From: Nemertoderma westbladi
Taxonomy: Eukaryota > Xenacoelomorpha > Nemertodermatida > Nemertodermatidae
DNA: 64,000 nt
Direction: 5' to 3'
NCBI GenBank assembly: GCA_032718475.1
Contig: JAUCBJ010001166.1
Location: forward strand, 86,254 to 150,253
Both the position numbers and the translations under genes were made by a program. How positions within the stretch are numbered: position 1 is the stretch's first letter; every line of letters begins with the position of its first letter. The notes under the pieces were generated by a model. That model worked only from the letters and a program-made list of their open reading frames with translations. It made no database searches and was not told the DNA's origin. Positions 1-9,239 of the stretch are shown piece by piece.

Positions 1-59
1 TTTAACGCTATATAAATATATTGCTAAGTTATAAATGACTTTGCAATACAAGGAACCAA

Positions 60-365
60 AGTCTGTATGTCACTCTATGGGCTATCGATAGGGAAATATT
101 GTTAATATAGGTGGGGTGAAGACAAATACTAGTGACATAAAATACATAAGTTTGTTGCGATATTTCGGCCAACAGCCTTTTATTCAAGCAACTAGACTGT
201 ACTACCACACTACTGAAACTATACGCACTACTTCCTATGAACTACTGCTACTGCTATACTGATTATTGCACCAATTCATATACTGTAGGTATTCAGGTGG
301 CACGGCCTATTATTAACACATGTAAGCGGTATTATTATTTAGTTATAAATGAACTTGAGTATTAA
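60..365 (-). mobile_element. Penelope-like element, 5' (pseudo-LTR) region
   Basis: Non-coding 5' region of a Penelope-like retroelement read on the minus strand. Its sequence recurs at 6673-6800 (plus), 8940-9090 (minus), 12535-12717 (plus) and 17515-17660 (plus). It carries the conserved stem-loop at 153-174 (TGTTG / CAACA arms) seen in four of these copies. The element would continue leftwards out of the window. It lies directly 3' of the PLE copy ending near 5454 once the intervening gypsy insertion is removed, which gives a head-to-tail tandem arrangement as is usual for this class. No coding sequence is present here. Confidence 0.7.
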
Positions 366-406
366 TATAAATTTAAATTTAAAAAGCACAATAAATATTT
401 ACCAAC

Positions 407-579
407 TGCTGTGATCTTAATAATATAGTTTGATCATGCAAAATGTAAATTAAGTTTATCCTGTATATAGGTAATCTCGTAGTATATTAGTCTTACTTAT
501 CCTAAGCTAGAATACATTTTGAATTTCCCGCCACCTGCATTTAAATGTTACATAACCATAATAAGGGTAGAACCCACCA
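407..579 (-). repeat. 3' LTR of gypsy element
   Basis: Left-hand LTR, which is the 3' LTR because the element is on the minus strand. It matches 5276-5448 with only a handful of substitutions. On the minus strand it starts TGGTGGGTTC and ends ATCACAGCA, so it has TG...CA ends. At 173 bp it is short for a gypsy LTR. Confidence 0.9.
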
Positions 580-580
580 A

Positions 581-591
581 CTCCCCCCTTT
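581..591 (-). other. Polypurine tract of gypsy element
   Basis: Minus-strand AAAGGGGGGAG lies one base inside the 3' LTR, the expected place for the plus-strand primer of an LTR retroelement. Position and composition are the evidence. Confidence 0.75.
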
Positions 592-620
592 AAGATTGAG
601 TTTGTCTAACGAGATCGGAG

Positions 621-1937
621 TCAGTATTTTGTAGAGTCATAACGGATGGGCTGGTGTCGAATTCTACTACTCCTACGTAACATGGCGGTAGGAGGCTCAT
701 CTTTCTGGAATACCACAACATCCGTTGCTGGGTTAAGAGTGCATTTATTTTTCTGATTGTTGTTCGGTGGAATTCTATTTTTATGATTTTCTTTTAGTAT
801 ACCCTTTGGGAGTAATCGTGCTGAATACTTCATTTGCGGTTCCTGTTCCAGAATATTACGTCGAATATGACGACGGTTGCGCCACAGAACACGGCCACTT
901 GGTAAACGTATATGGTAATTGCGGCCACTGGCTCCTATAATAGAACCAGTACGATCCCACAGTTTAGTCTTTACATTCTGAATGTGAACAGGTGTACGTA
1001 CAGTTAGGGCCTTTAGTGGACGGTTCTGGATTTGGGGAGGGGGTGTCACCATATTGTCAAGAGTGTCGAGATGTTTGATCCACTGAGATGAAAAATTTGT
1101 ATGGTGAGAAGGCACACGTGTCCTAGTTTGGCGTCTGAACACAAGCTCAGCGGGAGAAAATCCATTTACCCGTGGCGTATTTCGCAGTTTGAGTAAACCT
1201 TTATGGAAACTATCAGTTTGTATATCCCCGTGATGTGATGCTGTGGCGACCAGGTGTTTGAGTGTTTTAACAGCCAACTCCGCGAGTCCGTTACTTTGAG
1301 GGAAATGAGGGGCAGAGAACGACTGATTGACTCCCCAATCCTGAAGGAATGATCGGAATTCCGCCGAATCGAATTGTGGACCTCCATCAGTCCGCAGTTT
1401 AATGGGAATTCCCAGGTTACTAAAAAGACGGCGAAGTACTGTAGCACCTTTTGCAGAATTAGGGTCATGCCGTCCGAATGCATGGATTTCAGGCCATCCT
1501 GAAAAGTAGTCAATATATGCTAAATAATGTTGACCTGCGTAGCTGAAAAGATCCGAACCAACCTCTTCGAATGGACATGTAGGTTGAGGGTCAGAAAGTA
1601 AAGGCTCTGGTGGTAAAGATGGTTTACGTTGTTGACATGGCATACATTTCCCAACTTTGTTTATTATGTCCACGGTTAAACCGGGCCAGAATACAGTTTG
1701 ATGGGCTCGTCGTTTGGAACGTTCAATCCCCTGATGAGATTGATGTAAAAGTTCTAGAACATGGCAACGTTGAGATTGTGGAATAACAATATGGGATAAA
1801 TACAGGACAAGCCCATCATCAACTGACAAATCATTTCGTAATTTCCAATATGGTTGTAGATCGTGAACTAAGTTCGTCGGCTTTGCTGGGAATCCATTCT
1901 GGATTAGATAGACCAGTTTCTGGTATTCTGGATCCAA
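621..1937 (-). CDS. Ty3/gypsy integrase
   Basis: 438-codon open frame encoding the integrase part of the gypsy polyprotein, which inserts the cDNA into host DNA. An N-terminal zinc-binding HHCC region (HQSHQGIERSKRRAHQ, then CMPCQQRK) is followed by the DDE core: first Asp in YIDYFSGW, second in RTDGGPQFDS, Glu in GLAELAVK. After the core come a C-terminal region (VHIQNVKTKLWDRTG, RNYHIRLPSGR) and a basic tail. All catalytic positions appear intact. It is the best preserved module of this copy and ends just before the polypurine tract. It is separated by frame changes from the RNase H region upstream. The start given is only where the frame opens; the native protein is part of a polyprotein. 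Confidence 0.9.
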   Translation of the reverse strand: MDPEYQKLVYLIQNGFPAKPTNLVHDLQPYWKLRNDLSVDDGLVLYLSHIVIPQSQRCHVLELLHQSHQGIERSKRRAHQTVFWPGLTVDIINKVGKCMPCQQRKPSLPPEPLLSDPQPTCPFEEVGSDLFSYAGQHYLAYIDYFSGWPEIHAFGRHDPNSAKGATVLRRLFSNLGIPIKLRTDGGPQFDSAEFRSFLQDWGVNQSFSAPHFPQSNGLAELAVKTLKHLVATASHHGDIQTDSFHKGLLKLRNTPRVNGFSPAELVFRRQTRTRVPSHHTNFSSQWIKHLDTLDNMVTPPPQIQNRPLKALTVRTPVHIQNVKTKLWDRTGSIIGASGRNYHIRLPSGRVLWRNRRHIRRNILEQEPQMKYSARLLPKGILKENHKNRIPPNNNQKNKCTLNPATDVVVFQKDEPPTAMLRRSSRIRHQPIRYDSTKY

Positions 1938-2244
1938 AATGGCCGCTTGTTTTATACTTTCTATATTTGGGTCATTGAGGGAAGAATTTGAGTTGTTGTC
2001 GGCTAACGCATTGACAGTGCAGTGGCATTAATATGTGCACACATGTAAGTGTTGATGATCTCCTGTTCGGTAGTGACATCATCTGGGGTTGGGTTACCAA
2101 CTGGTGCGCGAGAAAGCGCATCTGGTATGTAATGGGTTTTACCTTTCTTCCATTCGACATGGAAGGAATAAGATAAGAGTTTTTCCTTGAGATGCCTCAG
2201 CCTTGGATTATCAATGTTATCAAGAGTTTTTTCGTTTAGAATTG

Positions 2245-3450
2245 CTAGAAGCGGTTTGTGATCACTCGCAATAATGAAATGTGGAATGCCGAGTAGATAT
2301 ATATGACATTTCTAATGGCCCAAGCAATGGCAAGTGTTTCAAGTTCGATGACTGCGTATCGTGAGTCAGTGTCTGTGAGGAATCGTGATCCATACTGGAT
2401 GAGATTAAGGTGACCTGAGGATGTCGGTTGTAGTAAAACAAAACCGAGTCCTTTCAACCTAGAAGCGTCAGTATGAAGTTCTACTGGAAGATTTGGATCG
2501 AATGGAGTAAGAATCGGCGGGGAAACTAGAGCCAGTTTAACGTCATTGCAGGCATTGGTGTGGTTGGGCGTCCACTGGAAGACGTTAGCTTTCTTAAGTA
2601 GTGGGCGTAGTGGTGCTGCAGCAGCACTTACCTTACTCGAAATTGAACCAAGCTGGTTCACAATTCCAAAAAATGATCGGAGTTCTGATATGTTTATTGG
2701 AATTGGAAAATTAGATATAGCAGAAATTTTAGTTGGATCTGCCTCTATTGCATTAATACCGACTCTGTATCCAACATAGTCAACAGTGTCTTTGGCAAAT
2801 ATGAATTTTTTTAGATTCAATGTGATTTGATGAGTGCGGCACCACTGTAGAACCTCAATATTTCGTTCTACATGGTTGGGAAAAGAACCAGTATGGACCA
2901 ACATGTCGTCCACAACTTTCTCGAGGTTGTCAATCCCCTGTATAGCAAGATCTCCACGACGACTATATTCATCCCCTGTTGATATCAACCCCATAGGAGC
3001 CCGCAGGAATTTAAAACGTCCTTGGGGACAGATAAAAGTTGTGAGAAACTGACTGGCAGTGTCGAGGGGAATCTGCCAATAGCCCTTAAGTGCATCGAGT
3101 GTTGGAAAGTAACGATCATCTCGATGGATAGAATCAACAGCGTCCTTTGGAGTCCGTAGAGGATGATATGGACACGCGCAGAAAGAATTGAGTTTAGTAA
3201 GATCTACACATATCCGCACTTCCTCAGGTGAGTGTGATTTTTTGGTGACAACCATCGGATGGCACCACTCGGTAGGGACGTCGATAACACGTTCAATTAT
3301 ACCTTTCTCCACCATGGATTCAATTTCGCGCTTGGCCTTCTCTCTAAGAGCAAATGGAACTTGACGAGAAGTGGTTAAAGAGAAAGGAATGTTGTTTCGT
3401 TGAAGATAAATCTTCATTGGTTTGCCTTGCATAGGCTTGAGATGTTCCAC
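2245..3450 (-). pseudogene. Ty3/gypsy reverse transcriptase / RNase H (frameshifted)
   Basis: Reverse transcriptase and the beginning of RNase H. Visible RT motifs are a thumb-proximal EKGIIERV, CVDLTKLN, a DALKGYWQIPL box, the APMGL segment and the catalytic box written VVDDMLVH (VDD rather than the usual YxDD). RNase H begins with LHTDASRLKGLGFVL and QYGSRFL. Near 2300 the frame shifts by one base: the remaining RNase H homology (DHKPLLA, PDALSRAP) lies in another frame between about 2090 and 2290, so the protein is broken. A stop near 3541 and the gap at 3451-3540 separate it from the protease frame. Confidence 0.88.
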
Positions 3451-3540
3451 TGTGGAGAAAACATCTGGGAATAGTTCTAAAATTTGGTTACGTATTGAAT
3501 CAATGTCTGACTCAGAGGGATTTTCTGGAATTGTGCGTAG

Positions 3541-4353
3541 CTAATCACAATATTGTATGGAGTGTTCTGATTGGACATTGCAGATTTGTGTGGGAAAGTC
3601 AGTTGGAATGATTTTGAGATCTCGACAAGTTATCCAACCAAGAAGAAATCCATCAGACTTTCCAATCACGTGTATAGTTGTCACAGAGGTATAATTTCCA
3701 AGTGTAATAGAGCAGGGAAATTGTCCAAGAACCTTAAGCGCATGATGTCTGAAACTGTTAAGTGGAAGATTGCTGGGTTCCAAGTCAGACAGTTGGAATC
3801 CAAGTTTGTTAAATACAGAATCGGACATTATATTTGTTGGAGAGCCAATGTCTGGTAGAGCCTTGATATTATGTACCTGGATTCCTACTGAGAAATTAAA
3901 AGGGTCGAGGGAGACTATCTCTTGTGGTGTAGGCTTTTCATCAGAGTTATAAACATGATTTACTGAGGAATCGCTGTAACTAACATTGGAAGATGGGGTT
4001 TTCAAATACGTTTTATCCCATTTCAAACTACAAACTTTGGCCCAATGTCCGGTCTTTTTGCATAGGGAACAGGTTGATTCGTTTGCAGGGCAAGTGGACA
4101 TGTCCTTATGTAGGTCATTATCACACTGTAGACATTTCTTCCTTAAATGTTGTGGAATCTGGTCACGGGACTTACTACGATATCGAGGCCGTGACCTGTC
4201 TAGCGAGTTCCTCCGACACTCTTTCTGTGTTTTGTAAGTATTACCTTTTATACGGTTTACTGTAGCTCCTGGGTTGGCGAATTTACGGCCGGCCTCCTCC
4301 TGGCGGCAGAATGCAATGACGTCGTCAAGGTGTGGGTATGGACGAATCGCCAT
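3541..4353 (-). pseudogene. Gag zinc knuckle and aspartic protease region of gypsy element
   Basis: Open frame with Gag C-terminus and protease homology. Two adjacent Cys-rich motifs are visible (CLQCDNDLHKDMSTCP and CSLCKKTGHWAKVC); the second is a CCHC knuckle. The protease follows: LPDIGSPTNIMSD lies where retropepsins have D-T/S-G, so the hydroxyl residue after the catalytic Asp is replaced by Ile. The flap-like and C-terminal part (FLLGWITCRDLKIIP) is present. The frame stops at 3541 before RT. The substitution at the active site suggests an inactive protease, but a sequencing or decay effect in this copy is equally possible. Confidence 0.8.
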
Positions 4354-4463
4354 GAGGCGTCGGCGGATCTCCTCGTCTCGTAGCCCAACACGTATTCTAT
4401 CTGCCAGACGTTGGTCGAAGCAATGGTTGCAAAGTTCGGCATCCTGCCCTAGGTTCCTTAAGG

Positions 4464-5203
4464 CTAAGAGAAATTGGTTGAAAGTTTCTCCGGCGTTTGG
4501 ATTCGGCGTTCAAAAGCTTCGCATTCACGCCCTAAATCACGTTTTTCTTGGAAATAAGTTGCAATTGCATCGAGTCTGTCATTGATTGATATCGCATTTC
4601 CCGGCTCGGCGGGTTGGACGTCGATGTGCGACAGAACGTCCTGTGCATCTTGGTGTAAAGCGCGACGGAATGCCGCTAGTTGCTCCGGTTCCAGGAATTC
4701 TACAAGATGTACGAGAGTTGTGTAGTCGTCCCAAGTTGTACGCCAACGGCGAAATGCTCCAACTGAGGTATTCAGGTTTAAAATCGACGGAGGGTGAGAG
4801 GCAGCTGATCTGGCGAGATCATGACAAGGTAGATGCGGTTGAGTCGGCCTAATGTCAGTAGGAACATTGGGAGGAACGCGATATATATGCCACATTATTT
4901 GTAGCATCTCTGCACGTTCAGTGCGACGTCGCTGTTCGTCCTCTGCACGTCGTTGTTCCTCGCGTTGTTCCCAGCATTCTTCCATCTGCATAAGGAAGTT
5001 TGCCAGATCGGTTTGTTGAGGAGGATCCTCGGCTTCGAACTCGAGGATTCTGTACAGCTGTTTGCATAAATTAGCTGTCGATGTGCGAGGATTAAACTAT
5101 AAACCGGCATTTGTACAGTGGATTTTTAATGCGGCTCGGTCGAGTTCATCTATTTCGTCCACAGTGAGGTCCAAGTAATCTCTGGGTTAATAGCTTCCGC
5201 CAT
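4464..5203 (-). pseudogene. Gag N-terminal region of gypsy element (frameshifted)
   Basis: The probable gag start is the ATG at 5203 (reading MAEAINPE), 70 bases inside the 5' LTR. After about 15 codons the frame is lost and resumes in others (4895-5110, then 4464-4991). The longest piece is highly charged, with EEQRRAEDEQRRRTERAEM, then a capsid-like stretch (FRRWRTTWDDYTTLVHL, AFRRALHQDAQDVLSH, ATYFQEKRDLGRECEAFERR). This resembles the structural protein of metazoan gypsy elements. At least two indels make it non-functional. Confidence 0.75.
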
Positions 5204-5257
5204 TTATTGTATTCGTAATTGAATTAGAAAATAAAATAATTCAAAAACAAATAATAC

Positions 5258-5275
5258 ATCCTACTCGCAGCGCCA
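5258..5275 (-). other. Probable tRNA primer binding site of gypsy element
   Basis: Immediately inside the 5' LTR the minus strand reads TGGCGCTGCGAGTAGGAT. It begins with the TGG that pairs with a tRNA CCA end and is in the correct place. I cannot assign the tRNA without a tRNA set from this genome. Confidence 0.6.
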
Positions 5276-5448
5276 TGCTGTGATCTTAATAATATAGTTA
5301 GATCATGCAACATGTAAATAAAGTTTATCCTGTATATAGGTAATCCCGTAGTATATTAGTCTTACTTATCCTAAGCTAGAATACATTTTGAATTTCCCGC
5401 CACCTGCATTTAAATGTTACATAAACATAATAAGGGTAGAACCTACCA
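5276..5448 (-). repeat. 5' LTR of gypsy element
   Basis: Right-hand LTR, 173 bp, matching 407-579. Followed at 5449-5453 by CCAAC, the same 5 bases as at 402-406. Confidence 0.9.
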
Positions 5449-5453
5449 CCAAC

Positions 5454-6672
5454 CAGTGTCGAACTTGTCCGTGTAATGAATATTCATGGAGGGCCTTTCG
5501 CGAATAATTAGCGTTTTCGCAGTTAACTTACTTACAGTGTACCCAGTCTTTACAATGTTTATGGATGCGGATTTTAAAGCGGTGCGGGGTGTTGGTGTCG
5601 TGCGGGTGTTGACCTACTGTGCTGTTCTTTAATTTATTTTTATTACATATGGAGTTGCAGTGTTTTGCTATTAGTTCTCTCACTGGTCCTACCGTCTCAC
5701 CAATATAATTTTCTTTACATTTATTTCATTCTATGTGGTAAACTACGTTTTTGGTTGTATATATCTTGATACTGTGATGGCATGTGTAACAGTTTGACTG
5801 TGTGACAGTAACAGTTTTGATACTCTTGTTGCTGGGCACTTAAGCTTACTAGTGTTGACCTAATTAGTATGCTATGGAGTTTTGGTCTGGTAGTGGATGC
5901 AACCCGCGTGCCATCGGCGAATGGCGACTCTCGTATGGTTGTGTGAATTCTGAACAGGATGTTTTCGTCAAGATAAGGAAGTACGAGTGGAAACTTACGC
6001 GTGTTGTGTGTGTTTACGTGTGTGTTTGGTGTTTTGGTTGTCGTAACTTGCTTTATTAATTTATCAACGACAGGGGGTGGGTAGTCACTATTAATTAAAT
6101 TGGTTCTAACTTTACTAATGCTACGTGTTTTTGTTTGGGGGGTGGAGCTATTCCTAATAGCTCGCTTGATGGCGCTATGAGCAATGATGTTAATTATGGA
6201 TCGAGGTTGCCTACTATTGTAGTTTAAGGATATACCTGCACTAGCTGGTTTCTGGTACAGTTCGAACTCAATATAACCCTGGTTATTAACTGTAGTTAAA
6301 ACATCAAGGAAGGCTAAACTGGAATGTGATAATTCTATTGTAAATTTAAGCGACGGGTGGCACGTGTTTAGGTAATCTAAAAATACATTCAGTTCATCCT
6401 CTCCATGACGCCAGATGGCCCATCTGTCGTCATAGAAATGGTACCAACATAACGGTAATTCTCAAAGTACTCAGTTTCCTTTGTGAACGTATATTATAGC
6501 TATCAGGGCCCCTGATCTGTCCTCCATACCTAAACCCGACCACTGTTTATAAAACTTATTATTAAACTGAAAGTAACTATTTTCTAAGGTTAGTTGGAGT
6601 AAACCATAGAATTCAATTATTTCCAGTCCAAACATATTTATCTCCCTTTTGTGTTCTGACAGAAAATCTGTT
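5454..6672 (-). pseudogene. Penelope-like element, 3' half (RT C-terminus and GIY-YIG endonuclease)
   Basis: Minus-strand remnant of the 3' half of a Penelope-like element. From about 6672 to 6100 it encodes the second part of the PLE reverse transcriptase: FYGLLQLTLENSYFQF, NNKFYKQWSGLGM, a degenerate catalytic box HFYDDRWAIW, then HPSLKFTIELS and FLDVLTTVNNQGYIEFELY. From about 5790 to 5540 it encodes the endonuclease domain with VYHIE, KCKENYIGET and VRELIAKHCN, which match GIY-YIG features of PLEs. Stops and indels interrupt both parts. The region ends where the plus-strand copy begins at about 6673 (inverted junction). Confidence 0.82.
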
Positions 6673-8200
6673 CAAAGGAAGTAGTGCGTATAGTTTCAGT
6701 AGTGTGTTAGAGTACAGTCCAGTTGCTTGAATAATAGCCTGTTGGCCGAAATATCGCAACAAACTTATTTATTTTATGTCACAAGTATTCTTCACCACAT
6801 CTATATTGACAATAGGACAACAGTGACCTGGGCACGGAAATACCTATTAAGATTACCCCTTTCGCTGGACCAGCGCTTTGCCCTGCTCGGACTGCATAAC
6901 CACGGAGAAACTAATGCACCAAAAGATGAACAGCCAGTTCATGCTGACATGCCAACGCACGCACAAATTCCACCGTTTTGTTGAAAGAGGGGTTCACACC
7001 CATTTCACACATACAGGATTCGAGCGTGTCATCACTAATTTTAAACGCACTATGCTTACTGCGGCTATCCGGTGCGCACATTCAAAAATAAAGGAACACT
7101 CAGAAACCCGACTTAAACTTAATATGCGTATCAATACCCTAAATATTCCACGGACAATAATAATCGAACGTATCCAGTCAACATGGACGGATATAAACAC
7201 ACAAGTTAAAGAACAACTCCACAAGAAACATTCCCACAAACTCACTAAGATTACACCAAACACCGCAACTAAAGTAACGTTAACCTCAGCACAGTTACCA
7301 ACCCGCCATTCCGGCGACGGCTTTCCAACCCACCACTCCGACAATGGCTGACCAACCCGCCACTCTGGCGATGGTGGTCCAACCCGCCACTCCGGCAATG
7401 GCTGTCCAACCCGCCACTACGATAACAGCTGTTCAACCTACAACATCACCAACTACCAGTACAACCCCCAACCATAGAACTACAGCACTCCCGAGAATCC
7501 CATTTCCAGAAGCAATGAGACCTAAAGCCCCTCCAGGACCACCACTTATGGAGCAAGAATTAGAGAATTTACAAGAACGCATCCTAGGGATTTGCCAAAA
7601 CTTTGCGCTCAAATCGAACCAATCAACAGCGAACCTAACCTCGGAAGAATATAAGGCTCTAAAGATCCTAAAGAAAGATAACTAAAGAAAGAAAGATAAT
7701 AATTACATTATAATTATAAAAAACTGATAAAAGAGGAGGGCTGGCAGTGTTCGATTACAACACCTACATCGATATGGAAAATACAGATTCTGTTCAAATA
7801 AAGGCCAGTATTAGGAATCTCTTAGGCCGGACTCAACTGCCAACAGTTATAAACGGTATGCTCACCACTAAACCCCATCCACCCCAGCTTTATTGCAATC
7901 CTAAAATGCATAAACCTAATAATCCAATGCGACAAATCTCGGCGAGAACTGGGTTTGCTGCGGAGAAACCAGCATGCTTTGTCTGTCAAATCATGCAACA
8001 ACTCTTACAATTCATTCCAGAATGTTTAAAAAATACAGCCGATTTTACCTCTCGAGTTCGTACAATAGATCGGATGGAACCAGGAGATATTATATTCAGT
8101 ACTGATATAGCGGCGATGTATACAAATATACCTTTGGAAGAAGCAGTCGAGGTCGCTACAGATTTTCTGTCACAAGACGTAAAGGAGATAAAGGTCTGTT
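6673..8200 (+). pseudogene. Penelope-like element, 5' half (leader, N-terminus and first RT part)
   Basis: Plus-strand PLE copy that begins with the shared 5' leader (stem-loop at 6740-6761), then an N-terminal coding region (6878-7351 and 7344-7685, with the conserved stretch PPGPPLMEQELENLQERILG), then the first part of reverse transcriptase at 7747-8197 (PQLYCNPKMHKPNNPMRQIS, STDIAAMYTNIPLEEAVE). The three pieces are in different frames. The RT is cut at ACGTAAAGGAGATAAA near 8200, and the missing continuation is found at 9100-9227, on the far side of an inverted PLE fragment. Confidence 0.85.
7295..7440 (+). repeat. 27-bp tandem repeat inside PLE N-terminal coding region
   Basis: About five imperfect copies of a 27-bp unit containing CCAACCCGCCACTCCGGC. 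In frame it encodes nonapeptides of the type MAVQPATPA. It is absent from the inverted copy at 8201-9095, which also lacks the flanking roughly 550 bp. Confidence 0.8.
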
Positions 8201-9095
8201 GGAGTAAACCATAGAATTCTGTTATTTCCAGTCCAAACATGTTTATCTCCTTTACGTGTTGTGACAGAAAATCTGTAACAACCTCGACTGTTTCTTCCTC
8301 AGGTATATTTGTATACATCGCCGCTATATCAGTACTGAATATAATAGTGTGGAATAATAGTATAATTAGTGGTGAACATATCGTTTATAACTCTTGGTGG
8401 TTGAGTCCGGCCTAAGAGATTCCTAATATTGGCCTTTATTCGAACAGAATCCTTGTTGGTGGGGTCACGCATGAGTTCCTCGTAAGCGCTTGTGTCACTG
8501 GATACACGGTGTTTTCCTTATCGATATAGGTGTTGTAATCGAACACCGCCAGCCTGCCGCTTTTATCAGTTTTTTTTAATTACAATGTCCTTATTTTTCT
8601 TTAGGATCTTTAGAGCCTTCTGTTCTTCCGAGGTTAGGTTCGCTGTTGATTGGTTCGATTTGAGCGCAAAGTTTGGGTAAATCCCTAGGATGCGTTCTTG
8701 TAAATTCTCTAATTCTTGCTCCATAAGTGGTGGTCCTGGATTGGCTTTAGGTTTCATCGTATCTGGAAATGGGATTCTCGGGAGTGCCGTAGTACTATAG
8801 TTGGGGGTTGTACTGGTACTACTGGTATTGGTGCATTAGTTTCTCTGTGGTTGTGCAGTCCGAGCAGGGCAAAGCGCTGGTCCAGCGAAAGGGTTAATCG
8901 TAATAGGTAGTTCCATGCCCAGGTCACTCACTGTTCTAATCATATGGTCAATATATGTGTGGTGAAGAATACTTGTGACATAAAATAAATAAGTTTGTTG
9001 CGATATTTCGGCCAACAGGCTATTATTCAAGCAACTAGACTGTACTAACACACTACTGAAACTATACGCACTACTTCCTTTGAACAGATATTCTG
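8201..9095 (-). pseudogene. Inverted Penelope-like fragment inside the plus-strand copy
   Basis: Minus-strand PLE fragment running from the 5' leader (9095-8900, stem-loop at 8996-9017) through the N-terminal stretch (8757-8566, PGPPLMEQELENLQERILG) into a remnant of RT (8318-7986 homology, MYTNIPEEETVEVVTDF). It is flanked on both sides by the same 16 bases ACGTAAAGGAGATAAA, once at its left border near 8200 and again near 9105, where the plus-strand copy resumes. Much of the RT between the N-terminus and the palm is deleted. Confidence 0.8.
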
Positions 9096-9099
9096 CCAT

Positions 9100-9227
9100 A
9101 ACACGTAAAGGAGATAAACATGTTTGGACTGGAAATAACTGAATTCTATGGTTTACTCCAACTAACCTTAGATAATAGTTACTTTCAGTTTAATAATAAG
9201 TTTTATAAACAGTGGTCGGGTTTAGGT
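9100..9227 (+). mobile_element. Penelope-like RT fragment (continuation of 6673-8200)
   Basis: Plus-strand sequence that mirrors 6545-6670, encoding MFGLEITEFYGLLQL and FNNKFYKQWSGLG of the PLE reverse transcriptase. It continues the plus copy interrupted at 8200 and is cut at about 9227. Confidence 0.8.
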
Positions 9228-9239
9228 GTCTGTTTAGGA

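Larger units (their letters stand above)
407..5448 (-). mobile_element. Complete Ty3/gypsy LTR retrotransposon (degenerate)
   Basis: Full-length LTR retrotransposon on the minus strand. Two 173-bp LTRs (407-579 and 5276-5448) are nearly identical and flanked by the same 5-bp duplication CCAAC (402-406 and 5449-5453), which shows directly that this is one insertion. Internal order on the minus strand is gag, zinc knuckle, protease, reverse transcriptase/RNase H, integrase; having integrase last is the Ty3/gypsy order. Several frameshifts break gag, the gag-pol junction and the RNase H region, so this copy is not expected to be autonomous. It sits at the junction of two tandem Penelope-like copies, so it is younger than they are. 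Confidence 0.92.

Noticed and set aside
120-365. Full hammerhead ribozyme in PLE leader
   Set aside because: Only the GAAA side with a short stem is visible; the CUGANGA side and cleavage triplet could not be placed, so it is reported only as a conserved stem-loop.
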